A DNA stretch of 64,000 nt from Mycolicibacterium chlorophenolicum (GTDB lineage Bacteria; Actinomycetota; Actinomycetes; Mycobacteriales; Mycobacteriaceae), in assembly GCF_001044235.1 (NCBI RefSeq), contig NZ_JYNL01000030.1, positions 362,881 to 426,880 on the forward strand. The letters are read 5' to 3'. Position numbers and translations under genes: made by a program. Below the pieces are notes generated by a model, which saw only the letters and a program-made list of their open reading frames with translations, was not told the origin of the DNA and made no database searches. Shown in pieces: positions 26,385 through 35,558 of the stretch. Position 1 is the stretch's first letter; the number at the start of each line of letters is the position of its first letter.

Positions 26385-27851
26385 ATGGACTCACGCACGG
26401 CGTTCGAACTCGCCGACCACGACGCGCTCGGTCAGGCCGAGCTGGCCGCCGCCGGCGAGGTCACCGCCACCGAGTTGCTCGACGCCGCGATCCTGCGGCT
26501 CGAGGCAGGCCGCTCCCTGAACGCGGTGATCGCGGACCTGTTCGATCGCGCCCGGGCCGACGCCGCCGCGCTGGATGCCTCCGGCGCGCTGCGCACCGGG
26601 AAGCACGGGCCCCTGGCCGGGGTGCCGTTCCTGCTCAAGGATCTGGGCGCCTCGTTGGCCGGCGCGCCCGAGGCGATGGGGTCGCGCGCGCTGCGTACCC
26701 ACGTCGCCGAGCAGACGGCGTGGATCGTCGACCGCTATCTCGACGCGGGCCTGGTGATCTTCGGCAAGACCAACACCCCGGAGTGGGGTAACCACTGCAC
26801 CACCGAACCGTCGCTGTTCGGGCCGACGGTCAACCCCTGGTCGCCGGACATCACGCCCGGCGGGTCCAGCGGCGGGTCGGCCGCGGCGGTGGCCGCCGGC
26901 ATCGTGCCGGCCGCGTCGGGCGGAGACGGCACCGGGTCGATCCGGGTTCCCGCGTCGTGTTGCGGACTGGTGGGGCTCAAACCGCGCCGCGCCCGCACGT
27001 CGTTCGCGCCCGGCGCCGGGCACGGGCTCGAAGGCCTCGTCAACGAGCATGCGCTGACCCGGACGGTGCGCGACAGCGCGGCACTGCTCGATGCCGTCAC
27101 CGGCGCCGGTGTCGGTGACCCCTACTCGGCACCGCTGCCCGCCGAGCCGTTCCTGCGCGCCATCGCGACACCGCCTGCGCCGCAACGCATCCTGATGGCC
27201 ACCTCGTCGCCGTTCCCCGGGCCGGTCACCGATCCCGCGGTGGTCGCCGCGGTCGAGCACACCGCCGCGACGCTCGCCGGCCTCGGCCACCTGATCGAGC
27301 CGGGCGCCCCGACCATCGACGCCGACGCCGTGGCCGACGCGATCGCCGTGCTCCACACCGTCAGCAACGCCGCGCTGTTCGCCCTGGCCCGGGAACACCT
27401 GGGCCGCGATCCGCACGAGGACGAGTTCGAGCCGAGCAGCTGGGTGATGATCCGCGAGGGGTTCATCACGACGGGCCTCGCCTACGCCGAGGCCATCGCG
27501 GCGGTGCATGCGCAGACCCGCCGCTTCGCGGCGCAGATGACCGGTCATGACGTGCTGCTGGTTCCGACGCTGCTGACCTCGCCGCCGCCGTACCGGCTGC
27601 TGGATCAGCCGCGCGGCACCACGCGGGCGTTCTTCGACGTCGAGTTCGCCACCACAGGGTGGACGGCGCTCGCCAACGTGACCGGATGGGCGGCGGTGTC
27701 CCTGCCCCTCGGGGTCATCGACGACGGACTACCGATCGGCGTGCAGCTGATGGCGCCCGACGAGGCGGTCCTGCTCAGACTTGCCGCGCAATTGGAAACC
27801 GCCCTGCCGTGGGCCGGTCGTCGGCCGCCGGGGTGGGTCGGGCGGAACTGA
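26385..27851 (+). CDS. Amidase signature family enzyme
   Basis: 488-residue amidase-signature hydrolase. The Ser-cisSer-Lys triad is visible: FLLKDLG (Lys85), PGGSSGGSAAA (cis-Ser at 161-162) and GTGSIRVPAS (nucleophile Ser185). Related mycobacterial amidases (AmiA/AmiB group) act on aliphatic, aromatic or peptide amides; the substrate here cannot be told. ATG 26385 is chosen; ATG 26373 four codons upstream is equally in frame. The upstream open frame overlapping the membrane-protein gene is not coding in character. It is followed 35 bp later by a hydrolase gene. Confidence 0.9.
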   Translation: MDSRTAFELADHDALGQAELAAAGEVTATELLDAAILRLEAGRSLNAVIADLFDRARADAAALDASGALRTGKHGPLAGVPFLLKDLGASLAGAPEAMGSRALRTHVAEQTAWIVDRYLDAGLVIFGKTNTPEWGNHCTTEPSLFGPTVNPWSPDITPGGSSGGSAAAVAAGIVPAASGGDGTGSIRVPASCCGLVGLKPRRARTSFAPGAGHGLEGLVNEHALTRTVRDSAALLDAVTGAGVGDPYSAPLPAEPFLRAIATPPAPQRILMATSSPFPGPVTDPAVVAAVEHTAATLAGLGHLIEPGAPTIDADAVADAIAVLHTVSNAALFALAREHLGRDPHEDEFEPSSWVMIREGFITTGLAYAEAIAAVHAQTRRFAAQMTGHDVLLVPTLLTSPPPYRLLDQPRGTTRAFFDVEFATTGWTALANVTGWAAVSLPLGVIDDGLPIGVQLMAPDEAVLLRLAAQLETALPWAGRRPPGWVGRN

Positions 27852-27886
27852 CGGCGCCCAGACACCCGCGTGCGACACTGTCGCGC

Positions 27887-28804
27887 ATGGCTCTCGACAT
27901 CGCCCGTCCCAAGCTCGAAGGCAACGTCGCCGTGGGCACGCACCGCCGCATCGGGTTCGCCGAGTTCGGCGACCCGCAGGGACGGCCGATCTTCTGGCTG
28001 CACGGCACCCCCGGCGCGCGGCGCCAGATCCCGGTCGAGGCCCGGCTGTACGCGGAGAACAACGGGATCCGGCTGATCGGCGTGGACCGGCCCGGCATCG
28101 GTTCGTCCACCCCGCACGCCTACGCCCGCGTGATCGACTTCGCCGACGATCTGCGGTCCATCGCCGACATCCTGGGCATCGGCAAGATGGTGATCATCGG
28201 ACTGTCTGGCGGCGGCCCGTACACGCTGGGCGCCGCGGCCGCCATGCCGGAACGGGTCGTCGCGGTCGGCGTGCTCGGCGGTGTCGCTCCGACCCAGGGC
28301 GCCGACGCGATCGGCGGCGGCATCATGGGCAAAGTCGGGGTGCCGGTGGCCCCGGTGCTCGAGCACGTCGGGAGCTCACTGAGCATGGTCGCCGCCGGGC
28401 TGATCCGGCTGATCAAGCCGGTCGCCGAACCGGCGCTGTACCTGTATGCCGGGATCTCCCCCGCCGGTGACCGCCGGCTGCTGGTGCGTCCCGAGTTCAA
28501 GGCGATGTTCCTCGACGACCTGCTCAACGGCAGCCGCAAACAGCTCGCCGCCCCGTTCGCCGACGTCGTGGTGTTCGCCAGGGACTGGGGTTTCCGGCTG
28601 GACGAGGTGAAGGTGCCCGTGCGCTGGTGGCACGGCGACAAGGACCACATCGTGCCGTTCGCGCACGGCAGGCACGTGGTGTCGATGCTGCCCGACGCCG
28701 AGCTGTACACGCTGTCCGGCGAGAGTCATCTCGGCGGGCTGGGTCAGGCCGAGGCGATCATGGAGGCGATGACCGAGCTGTGGGATGCCAGCGCCGAACG
28801 CTGA
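27887..28804 (+). CDS. Alpha/beta hydrolase
   Basis: 305-residue alpha/beta hydrolase. IFWLHGTPGARRQIP gives the oxyanion hole, GLSGGGPYTLG the nucleophile elbow (Ser), WHGDKDHIVP the acid Asp and GESHLGGLG the His. A lid region of about 90 residues (VLGGVAPTQGADAIGG through KQLAAPF) lies between. The substrate is unknown; lipid esters are plausible. The gene is 35 bp after the amidase and may be co-transcribed. ATG at 27887 is preceded by GACACT at -10 spacing. Confidence 0.87.
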   Translation: MALDIARPKLEGNVAVGTHRRIGFAEFGDPQGRPIFWLHGTPGARRQIPVEARLYAENNGIRLIGVDRPGIGSSTPHAYARVIDFADDLRSIADILGIGKMVIIGLSGGGPYTLGAAAAMPERVVAVGVLGGVAPTQGADAIGGGIMGKVGVPVAPVLEHVGSSLSMVAAGLIRLIKPVAEPALYLYAGISPAGDRRLLVRPEFKAMFLDDLLNGSRKQLAAPFADVVVFARDWGFRLDEVKVPVRWWHGDKDHIVPFAHGRHVVSMLPDAELYTLSGESHLGGLGQAEAIMEAMTELWDASAER

Positions 28805-28815
28805 TCAGGCGGTGA

Positions 28816-29040
28816 TCATCGGCGCAGCCAGGCCTGCACCGTCGGCAGTTCCCGGCTGTAGGACTGCAGCAGGTCGTCGTGGAACAGGGTGCCGCCGCTG
28901 ATCGCGCTGTCGCCCTGCCACACCACGTGCACTCGGACGGTGCCCTTCGCGAAGTAGTCGTTGCGCTCGGCGGCGCGGTGCGTCCAGCCGGTCTGCTCGG
29001 CGAGCGCCGAGAACGCCTGCCGCTCGTCGGTGTCAACCAT
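28816..29040 (-). CDS. Small conserved protein of unknown function
   Basis: 74-residue cytoplasmic protein (VDTDERQAFSALAEQTGW start, VRVHVVWQGDSAISGGTLFHDD centre). It contains no Cys pair or membrane segment. The ATG at 29040 lies 7 nt after TAGGGT, supporting it as a leaderless start; the GTG at 29049 would be inside that -10 element. It is divergent in order but follows cinA on the same strand with 10 bp between them. Confidence 0.65.
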   Translation of the reverse strand: MVDTDERQAFSALAEQTGWTHRAAERNDYFAKGTVRVHVVWQGDSAISGGTLFHDDLLQSYSRELPTVQAWLRR

Positions 29041-29050
29041 GCCCCACACC

Positions 29051-30319
29051 CTAGCCGTGCCCGGTCAGCGCCCGGCGCAGCAGATGCATCGCGACCGTCG
29101 TGGAGCGCTCGCGCACATCGGAGCGGTTGCCGGGCAGCGTCGTCGTCCGGGTGACGGGTTCACCGTCGGCCAGCGCGACGGAGAAGCACACGGTGCCGAC
29201 CGGTTTGCCCTCTGTGCCGCCGCCGGGTCCGGCGACGCCGGTGATCGCGATCGCGGTGTCCGCGCCGAAGCGGCTCAGGGCGCCGCGGGCCATCGCCTCG
29301 GCGACCGGCTCGGACACCGCGCCGTGCGCGTCGATCAGCGTGGCGTCGACACCGAGCAGGTCGGTCTTGGCGGCGTTCGCGTAGGCCACCACCCCGCCGG
29401 CCACGTAGGCCGAGGAGCCGGGCCGCTCGGTGAGCCGCGCCGCGAGCAGGCCCGCCGTGCACGATTCCGCGGTGGCGATCCGGCGGCCCCGCAGCAGCTC
29501 GGCGATCTGGTCGTCGATCAGGGCGCCGTCGGTGGAGAAGATCTCGCGGGCGTGCCGGTCGCGCAGCGCCTCGAGCAGCGCGGTGTACGCGGCCTCGTCC
29601 TGCGGTTCGAACCGGGTGACGATCTCGAGTTCGCCGCGGCGCAGGCAGGTGGTGATCTCGAGCCGGTCGAAGCCCGGCACGGTCCCCTCGGCGTCGCGCA
29701 GCGTCTCGGCCAGACCGGATTCGGGCAGCCCGAACATCCGCACGGTCTCCTGCCGGTACTGCGTGCGTCCCGCGATCGCGGCCTGCACGGCGTCGGTGGC
29801 CACGGCCGCCTGCCACATGGGTTGCAGTTCGCGTGGCGGTCCGGGTAGCACGACGACGGTCGGGTGTCCCTCGACGACGACGCCCGGCGCGGTGCCGACC
29901 GGGTCGAGGATGACCGCGCCGGCCGGGATCAGCGCCTGCTTGCGGTTGGCGGCGAGCACCGCCTCGGCGTCCACCCCGGGAAAGCGGGCCATCAACCGGG
30001 TGACGATGTCGCCGATGGTGGCTTCCAGCCCCGGGTCGAGCACCAGCTCCCGCCCGCAGAACCGGGCGACGACCTCGACGGTCATGTCGTCGGCGGTGGG
30101 GCCCAGGCCGCCGCTGGTGATGATGAGGTCGAGGTCCTGGTCGGCGAGGAACCGCAACTGGGCCTCGATGTCGGCGGGCCGGTCCCCGCACAGCGTGATG
30201 TGGGAGAGCTCCACGCCCAGTTCGAGAAGGCGGTCGGCGAGATACGGGCCGTTGCGATCGGCGACCCGCCCGGTGAGGACCTCGGTCCCCGTCACCACGA
30301 TTCCTGCCCGTGCGCTCAC
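29051..30319 (-). CDS. cinA: CinA family protein
   Basis: 422-residue CinA, with an N-terminal COG1058 molybdopterin-binding-like domain (ADP-ribose/NAD-related pyrophosphatase activity in the family) and a C-terminal NMN amidohydrolase-like domain. Motifs are GTEVLTGRVADRNG, IITSGGLGPTADDMTVE, LPGPPRELQPMW; the C-terminal domain has ATAESCTAGLLAARLT and GIAGPGGGT-like VAGPGGGTEGKPVGTVCF. The GTG at 30319 is 8 nt from TAGTGT and fits family N-termini; GTG 30331 is inside that box. A role in NAD by-product salvage is the current family view. Confidence 0.92.
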   Translation of the reverse strand: MSARAGIVVTGTEVLTGRVADRNGPYLADRLLELGVELSHITLCGDRPADIEAQLRFLADQDLDLIITSGGLGPTADDMTVEVVARFCGRELVLDPGLEATIGDIVTRLMARFPGVDAEAVLAANRKQALIPAGAVILDPVGTAPGVVVEGHPTVVVLPGPPRELQPMWQAAVATDAVQAAIAGRTQYRQETVRMFGLPESGLAETLRDAEGTVPGFDRLEITTCLRRGELEIVTRFEPQDEAAYTALLEALRDRHAREIFSTDGALIDDQIAELLRGRRIATAESCTAGLLAARLTERPGSSAYVAGGVVAYANAAKTDLLGVDATLIDAHGAVSEPVAEAMARGALSRFGADTAIAITGVAGPGGGTEGKPVGTVCFSVALADGEPVTRTTTLPGNRSDVRERSTTVAMHLLRRALTGHG

Positions 30320-30349
30320 GGTTCCCGACACTACGCACCGGTGCGGCGG

Positions 30350-33097
30350 CTACCGGACCGGGACGACGACGGGCGCGGTGTTGTACCCGCTGACCCGCAC
30401 CCAATTCGCGGTCGCGCCGGCGGCCAGCGGCGCACCGCGGATCTCCACGGTGTCGCCGCCGAAGACGGTGACGTAGTTGTCGCTGTAGGTGACCGGCAGC
30501 AGTTCGTCGGCGTCAGGGTCCGCCAGCAGTTCGGCCCGGGCGAAGAACGCCACCCCGCGCCCCGGGTTGTGCAGCCGGATCACCACGCCGTCGGCGGTGC
30601 GGTCGGCGGTGACCTCGAGCCGGCCGCGCGGCATCGAGTTGAGCGCGGTCATGTCCGCCCAGGAGGCCGGCCGCAGCTCGAAGGCCTGGTCGTTGCCCGG
30701 GTCGCCGACGTCGTCGCGGCGCTGGGACTGCCAGTAGGTGTTCTCGGTGACCAGCGCGCCGGCGGCGTCGCGCAGATCCAGGCGGACGAAGAACACCGGC
30801 GAGTCCCGGGCCACGCGCGGAAGTGACAGCGCCGCGGTGTGGCCGCCCGCGGCGACATCGACCGGGGCGCTGGTGCGGTCCTCGCGGACGCGGCCCTGCA
30901 GGTCGTAGACCCGCACCCGCACCGTGAGGCCGCGCTGCTCGGCCGGGGTCTGGTTGACGACCGTGATCGCGGCACGGCTGTGGTCGCCGGCGGCGTAGGC
31001 GTCGAACACCGCCGACAGTGGCCGCAGCCCCTTCTTGGCGCCGAAGTAGGCGCCGCCGGGACGCAGGTAGTAGTCGAAGAGGTGGCCGAAGAACGACGGC
31101 CAGTGGTTGTTGAGCATCCAGTAGACGGTCATCTTGTGCGTGTCCCACCCGCCCGCGGCGAACGCTTCGAACTGCGCCCGAGTCGATTCATAGTGCGCCA
31201 GTTGGGCTTTGGTGGTGAACATCTCGGCGCTCGTGGACGGACCGTAGCGCCGGTCGATGGCGCGCCGGATCGTCGTCAGCGCGGCATTGCTGGTGTTGGC
31301 GCCGGCGTGGAAGTACCACGTGTCGTTGATGGGCCACAGTTTGTCGGGCGGGATGAACCGGCGCAGGCTGGCCATCGGCGGGATGTGTTCGTTGTCGCCC
31401 TGCTCGGCGTTCGCGCCGCGCGCGGCCCCGTACCGGCCGGCGAACCAGTAACTCGGCGGACGCCAGCTGTACGGGCCGGCCATGTGGATGCCGTCCCACA
31501 GCACCTGACCGTCGGCGTCTCTGGCGAAGCTGGACACCGTGTCGACCACCGCACCCGGCCAGTGCAGCGACTCGAGGATGCGCCGGTAGTCGGCGAGCAG
31601 GTCCGGCGGCGGGGTGCCGTCGCTGCCGTTGGCCCACACGAAAGCCGAAGCGTGCGAACGCAACAGGGTGATCACCGACGCCAGGCTGTCCTGGGCCACC
31701 CGCTGGTCCTCGGTGTCCCACTGCGACCACTTCTCCCACTGGTTGCAGCACATCCAGCCCAGCATCAGCGGGATGCCCAGTTCGTCGGCCATGTCCACCA
31801 GTCGTTCGCCGGGGAACTTGCCCTCCAGCCGGAGCATGTTCAGGCCGAGATCCTTGACATAGCGCAGCGTGGCGGCATCGCGCGCCGGATCGTCGGCATA
31901 GAGCAGGTCCGGTGCGTACGCCGCGCCGCGGATCGCGAGATCACGCCCGTTGACGGTGAGATAGAAGTTGCCGCCGGCACCCAGTTCGGGATGGCTGGTG
32001 TCGTCGTCGCGGTGCTGGGACACCTCCCGGATCCCGAAGCGCTGCAGGCGTTCATCGGAGTCCCGGCCGAACCGGCGGAACTCGGTGCGCAGGTCGTAGA
32101 GCGCGGGGTCGCCCATCGTGTAGGGCCACCACAGGTCCGGGTGGTCGACGGACAGCTGCGGGTGGTCGGCTGGATCGAACGCGACCTCGCGCTCTTCTCC
32201 CGGCGCCAGACTCACCCGCCGCTCCACGACGATGTCGGGTTTCCCCGCCCGGCTGATCGTCACGCGCAGCACGCCGCGCACGGCCGTCGCGGCGTAGTTG
32301 CGGACACTCGCGTAGACGGTCAGGCGGGCCGAATCCGTCTGCGGCAGCGGCAGATCCGAGTTCACCGAGGAGACGCCGAGTGCGACGTCCTGCGACATGC
32401 GCAGGTACACCGGTTTCCAGATGCCCGCATTGCGGTCGGCGACGAAGGAGTTGTTCACCGGTCGGGCGCCGGGCGGGGCCCGGTAGCCGAGGTAGCGCCA
32501 GTTGATCCAGTCGTACCAGCTGTCGGCGAGTTCGACGCCGTCGACGTCCTGCAGCGCCTGCTCGGGTGTCACCTTGACCGCGAGCACATTCGGCCCGCCG
32601 CGATGGATCCACGGTGTCGCGTCGATCTCGTGTCCGACATGCATCCCGACCACCCGGGACGCATCGGCGATGCGGTGCCCGTTGAGCCAGACCTCGGCGC
32701 GGTAGTTGATGCCGGGGAACTCGAGCAGGTAGGTGGAGTGACCACGCGGCGCGTCGAAAGTCGTGCGGTACCACCAGTCCTGCGTGTAGAGGTCCTGGGG
32801 CACCTCGTCGCGCAGATTGGTGCCGACGTAGAGATCGGGATAGCTGCCGTCGGCCTGCAGTGCCTGCAACACGGTGGCGGGCATTCGCTTGATGGGATGC
32901 CAGCCCGCATCGGAGGCGTCCGGCGCCGACACCGCCGCGCCGTCCTCGCCGGCGACGCGCGCGGAGATCAGCCGCCAGCCCTCGGCCAGTTCGACGCGCG
33001 TCGGTGCCGGCGTGGGGCGCGCGACGTCGGGGACGTCGGCGACGCCGAGCACCGCGATCAGTGCGGCGATCACGACGAGGGTCAGCGCGGCGCGCAC
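30350..33097 (-). CDS. Membrane-anchored glycoside hydrolase family 2 protein, exo-glucosaminidase-like
   Basis: 915-residue glycoside hydrolase family 2 enzyme with an N-terminal hydrophobic anchor (ALTLVVIAALIAVLGVA). The layout is sugar-binding domain (NLRDEVPQDLYTQDWWYRTTF), Ig-like domain, TIM barrel from about residue 390, and two C-terminal beta domains. The barrel contains AFVWANGSDGTPP, the acid/base Asp motif of exo-beta-D-glucosaminidases, and NAEQGDNEHIPP with the probable nucleophile Glu. The closest described type is CsxA (chitosan exo-glucosaminidase) or endo-beta-mannosidase. Export and anchoring suggest action on wall or environmental glycans. It follows an SDR gene by 71 bp. 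Confidence 0.85.
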   Translation of the reverse strand: MRAALTLVVIAALIAVLGVADVPDVARPTPAPTRVELAEGWRLISARVAGEDGAAVSAPDASDAGWHPIKRMPATVLQALQADGSYPDLYVGTNLRDEVPQDLYTQDWWYRTTFDAPRGHSTYLLEFPGINYRAEVWLNGHRIADASRVVGMHVGHEIDATPWIHRGGPNVLAVKVTPEQALQDVDGVELADSWYDWINWRYLGYRAPPGARPVNNSFVADRNAGIWKPVYLRMSQDVALGVSSVNSDLPLPQTDSARLTVYASVRNYAATAVRGVLRVTISRAGKPDIVVERRVSLAPGEEREVAFDPADHPQLSVDHPDLWWPYTMGDPALYDLRTEFRRFGRDSDERLQRFGIREVSQHRDDDTSHPELGAGGNFYLTVNGRDLAIRGAAYAPDLLYADDPARDAATLRYVKDLGLNMLRLEGKFPGERLVDMADELGIPLMLGWMCCNQWEKWSQWDTEDQRVAQDSLASVITLLRSHASAFVWANGSDGTPPPDLLADYRRILESLHWPGAVVDTVSSFARDADGQVLWDGIHMAGPYSWRPPSYWFAGRYGAARGANAEQGDNEHIPPMASLRRFIPPDKLWPINDTWYFHAGANTSNAALTTIRRAIDRRYGPSTSAEMFTTKAQLAHYESTRAQFEAFAAGGWDTHKMTVYWMLNNHWPSFFGHLFDYYLRPGGAYFGAKKGLRPLSAVFDAYAAGDHSRAAITVVNQTPAEQRGLTVRVRVYDLQGRVREDRTSAPVDVAAGGHTAALSLPRVARDSPVFFVRLDLRDAAGALVTENTYWQSQRRDDVGDPGNDQAFELRPASWADMTALNSMPRGRLEVTADRTADGVVIRLHNPGRGVAFFARAELLADPDADELLPVTYSDNYVTVFGGDTVEIRGAPLAAGATANWVRVSGYNTAPVVVPVR

Positions 33098-33168
33098 ACC
33101 GCCGCTGCCCCGGCTGTCAGCGGCGATGGCAGGTGCCCCGAGTCCCGTGGGCGGTGCGGCGGCAGCCC

Positions 33169-33915
33169 CTACTTGTGCGGGACGTCGTTGACCAGGCCGC
33201 CGTCCATGACGAATTCGGCGCCTGTCGCGTACCGGGATTCGTCACTGGCCAAGAACACCACGAAAGTCGCCACCTCGTCGGGTTGGCCGGGCCGGCCGAG
33301 GGGAATCCGCAGCATGTCGTCAGGGAAGAATTTGGTCATCGGGGTGCGGATGAAGCCCGGGTGCACCGAGTTGACGCGGATGTTGTGGGCGCCCAGTTCG
33401 AGGGCCGCCGACTTGGTCAGCCCGCGCACCGCCCACTTCGACGCCACGTACGGGTGCACCATCACCGCGCCGCGCAGGCCCTCGATGGACGAGATGTTGA
33501 TGATCGACCCGCCTCCTGCGGCCTTCATCGCCTCGACGGAGGCCTGCATACCGAGGAACGTGCCGGTGAGATTGACGTCGATGACCTTCTGCCACTTGGC
33601 CATGTCGAATTCACCGATCTTGCCGAGCGCGACCGTGCCGGCGTTGTTCACCAGGACGTTCAGCGTGCCGAACGCGTCGAGGGCGGTGGCCACGGCGGCG
33701 TCCCACTCGTCGGCCTGGGTGACGTCCAGATGGACGTAGCGGATGGAGTCCGGTGTCTCGGCGTTGATCTCGTCGGCCAGCGCCTGGCCCTTCTCGTCGA
33801 GGATGTCGCCGATCACGACCTTGGCGCCCTCGGCGATCAGCGCCCGGGCGTCTTCGGCGCCCATCCCCTGCGCGCCGCCACTGATGAGTGCCACTTTTCC
33901 GTCCACGCGTCCCAT
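33169..33915 (-). CDS. Short-chain dehydrogenase/reductase, steroid-dehydrogenase-like
   Basis: 248-residue classical SDR with NAD-binding GGAQGMG (13-19), DV at 64-65, NNAG (90-93), catalytic Ser142/143, Tyr156 and Lys160 (YVASK). Overall it resembles mycobacterial 3-alpha/20-beta-hydroxysteroid dehydrogenases. ATG at 33915 is 8 nt from TAGCCT. A KstR-type operator (33950-33963) lies 35 bp upstream and is shared with the divergent reductase gene, so repression by KstR and induction during sterol catabolism are expected. The exact steroid or hydroxyacyl substrate is not determined. Confidence 0.9.
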   Translation of the reverse strand: MGRVDGKVALISGGAQGMGAEDARALIAEGAKVVIGDILDEKGQALADEINAETPDSIRYVHLDVTQADEWDAAVATALDAFGTLNVLVNNAGTVALGKIGEFDMAKWQKVIDVNLTGTFLGMQASVEAMKAAGGGSIINISSIEGLRGAVMVHPYVASKWAVRGLTKSAALELGAHNIRVNSVHPGFIRTPMTKFFPDDMLRIPLGRPGQPDEVATFVVFLASDESRYATGAEFVMDGGLVNDVPHK

Positions 33916-33949
33916 GGGGCGACAGGCTACCGCACCCCCGCGGCGCAAC

Positions 33950-33963
33950 TAGAACTTGTTCCA
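33950..33963. promoter_or_regulatory. KstR-type operator between SDR and reductase genes
   Basis: TAGAACTTGTTCCA fits the published KstR consensus TnnAACnnGTTnnA at every fixed position. It is centred about 41 bp upstream of the SDR start and 38 bp upstream of the reductase start, in the only gap between divergent genes, so one dimer could control both. Confidence 0.75.
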
Positions 33964-33994
33964 ATTTGCCGGGGCAGCACGCATACTGGCCGCC

Positions 33995-35080
33995 ATGGCT
34001 ATTCGTGTGGCGCAGATCGGCACCGGCAACTGCGGCAGTCTGACGCTGCGTCAACTCATCGAGGATCCGCGCTTCGAGCTGACCGGGGTGTGGGTGTCCT
34101 CGGAGGACAAGGTGGGCAGCGACGCCGGGGAGCTCGCGCGCCTCGACGTCACGACCGGCGTGACCGCCGTCGGCGACCTGGACGAGATCATCGCCGCCGC
34201 GCCGGACTGCGTCGTCTACTGCGCGATGGGCGACATCCGGCCCAAGGAGGCGCTGGCCGACGTGCGGGCGTTCCTGGAAGCCGGCATCAACGTCGTCGGG
34301 TCGTCACCGGGCTTCCTCGAGTACCCGTGGGGCGTCGTCGGCGAGCGCACGATCGACCGCGTCGAGACCGCCGCCCGGCAGGGCGACGCCAGCGTGTTCA
34401 TCACCGGCGTGGACCCCGGGTTCGTCACCGATCTGCTCCCCCTGGCGCTGGCGGGCACCTGCCAGAGCATCAGCCAGATCCGCACCATGGAGATCGCCGA
34501 CTACGCGACCTACGACGGCGCCACCGTCATGTTCGACGTGATGGGGTTCGGTAACGAGATCGGCGATCTGCCGTTCCTGTACCAACCCGGTGTGCTCAGC
34601 GCGGCGTGGGGCGTCGCCGTCCGCCAGCTCGCCGCCGGGATGGGCGTGGAGCTCGACGAGATCAGGGACATGGTCGAACAGGAACCCGCCCCCGAAGATT
34701 TCGACGTGGCCGTCGGGACGATCAAGAAGGGCACGGTCGCGGCGGTGCGCTTCCAGATCGAGGGCGTGGTCGGCGGGGAGCCGGCCATCGTCGTGGAGCA
34801 CATCACGCGGCTGCGCGGTGATCTGCGGCCCGACTGGGCGCAACCGGCGCAGGAGGGCGGCTCCTACCGGGTGGAGATCACCGGCGAACCGTCCTATGTG
34901 ATGGACATCTGCCCGACGAGCCGCAACGGCGACCACAACTACGCGGCGATACTGGCGGCGGCGGGGCGCATCGTCAACGCCGTCCCCGACGTGGTCGCCG
35001 CGCAGGCGGGGATCCGGACGACGCTGGATCTGCCTCTGGTCACCGGCAGGGGCACCTACCGGGGCGTCAGCGCCGGGTGA
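33995..35080 (+). CDS. NAD(P)-binding dihydrodipicolinate-reductase-like protein
   Basis: 361-residue protein with a Rossmann N-terminus (RVAQIGTGNCGSLTLRQL) of the DapB/diaminopentanoate-dehydrogenase type. Catalytic-type segments include VVYCAMGDIRPKEA, GINVVGSSPGFLEYP, VFITGVDPGFVTDLLP and DYATYDGATVMFDVMGFG. It is longer than lysine-pathway DapB (about 245 aa), so it is not that enzyme. Many mycobacterial paralogues occur in sterol-responsive loci, and this one has a KstR-type site at 33950-33963 with CATACT near -10. A dehydrogenase of a sterol breakdown product is a reasonable guess only. It ends in a 14-bp overlap with the convergent anti-sigma gene. Confidence 0.82.
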   Translation: MAIRVAQIGTGNCGSLTLRQLIEDPRFELTGVWVSSEDKVGSDAGELARLDVTTGVTAVGDLDEIIAAAPDCVVYCAMGDIRPKEALADVRAFLEAGINVVGSSPGFLEYPWGVVGERTIDRVETAARQGDASVFITGVDPGFVTDLLPLALAGTCQSISQIRTMEIADYATYDGATVMFDVMGFGNEIGDLPFLYQPGVLSAAWGVAVRQLAAGMGVELDEIRDMVEQEPAPEDFDVAVGTIKKGTVAAVRFQIEGVVGGEPAIVVEHITRLRGDLRPDWAQPAQEGGSYRVEITGEPSYVMDICPTSRNGDHNYAAILAAAGRIVNAVPDVVAAQAGIRTTLDLPLVTGRGTYRGVSAG

Positions 35081-35513
35081 CGCCGTGCCACTCCAGGCGC
35101 ACCCGGGTGCCGGCGGACGACGGCTCGATGATCGCCTGGTCCGACAGCGTCTCCATCAGCGGGATGCCGCGGCCACGGGTCCGCGGTGCCGGGTCGGTCT
35201 GCGGCGTCCGCCAGGTTCCGCGGTCGGTGATGTCCACGGTGAGCGTCTGGGCCCGCGGGTCGTGGACCGCGCAGATGTCGATGGTGCCGGGCTGCTCGGC
35301 CGAGACGTAGGCGAACTCCGCGGCGTTGGCCAGCCCCTCGTTGATCGCCAGCACCAGGTCGCTGCAGCGCACCTCGTCGAGATCGAAGAAACGCTTGAGC
35401 CAGTCGGCGAATTCACGGCGCGCCATCGCGACCGTTCCGGCGTCGGCGTCTAGTCCGAATCGCTCGAAACGTTCAGCGTTGGCTACCTCAGCCGGCGGCA
35501 TGGAATCGATCAT
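35067..35513 (-). CDS. RsbW-type ATP-binding anti-sigma regulator
   Basis: 148-residue GHKL ATPase/kinase of the RsbW/SpoIIAB kind. The N box is VLAINEGLANAAEFAY and the G1/G2 region DRGTWRTP followed by RGRGIPLMETL; the ATP pocket looks intact. It should bind a sigma factor or STAS protein and phosphorylate the latter. It follows a STAS-domain gene by 45 bp on the same strand, giving a two-gene partner-switching module. The RsbU-type phosphatase at 19.3 kb is a candidate for the opposing activity. Confidence 0.87.
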   Translation of the reverse strand: MIDSMPPAEVANAERFERFGLDADAGTVAMARREFADWLKRFFDLDEVRCSDLVLAINEGLANAAEFAYVSAEQPGTIDICAVHDPRAQTLTVDITDRGTWRTPQTDPAPRTRGRGIPLMETLSDQAIIEPSSAGTRVRLEWHGVTRR

Positions 35514-35558
35514 GGCAGTCGGTGGCTACCCGAAGACGCACGTTTCTACGCGACTTTC

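Noticed and set aside
29590..29610. GGTTCGAA as a tRNA T-loop
   Set aside because: It lies inside cinA with no acceptor or anticodon stem around it.
30839..33739. 966-codon open frame antisense to the GH2 gene
   Set aside because: No ribosome site or domain; the sense strand encodes a complete GH2 enzyme and an SDR.
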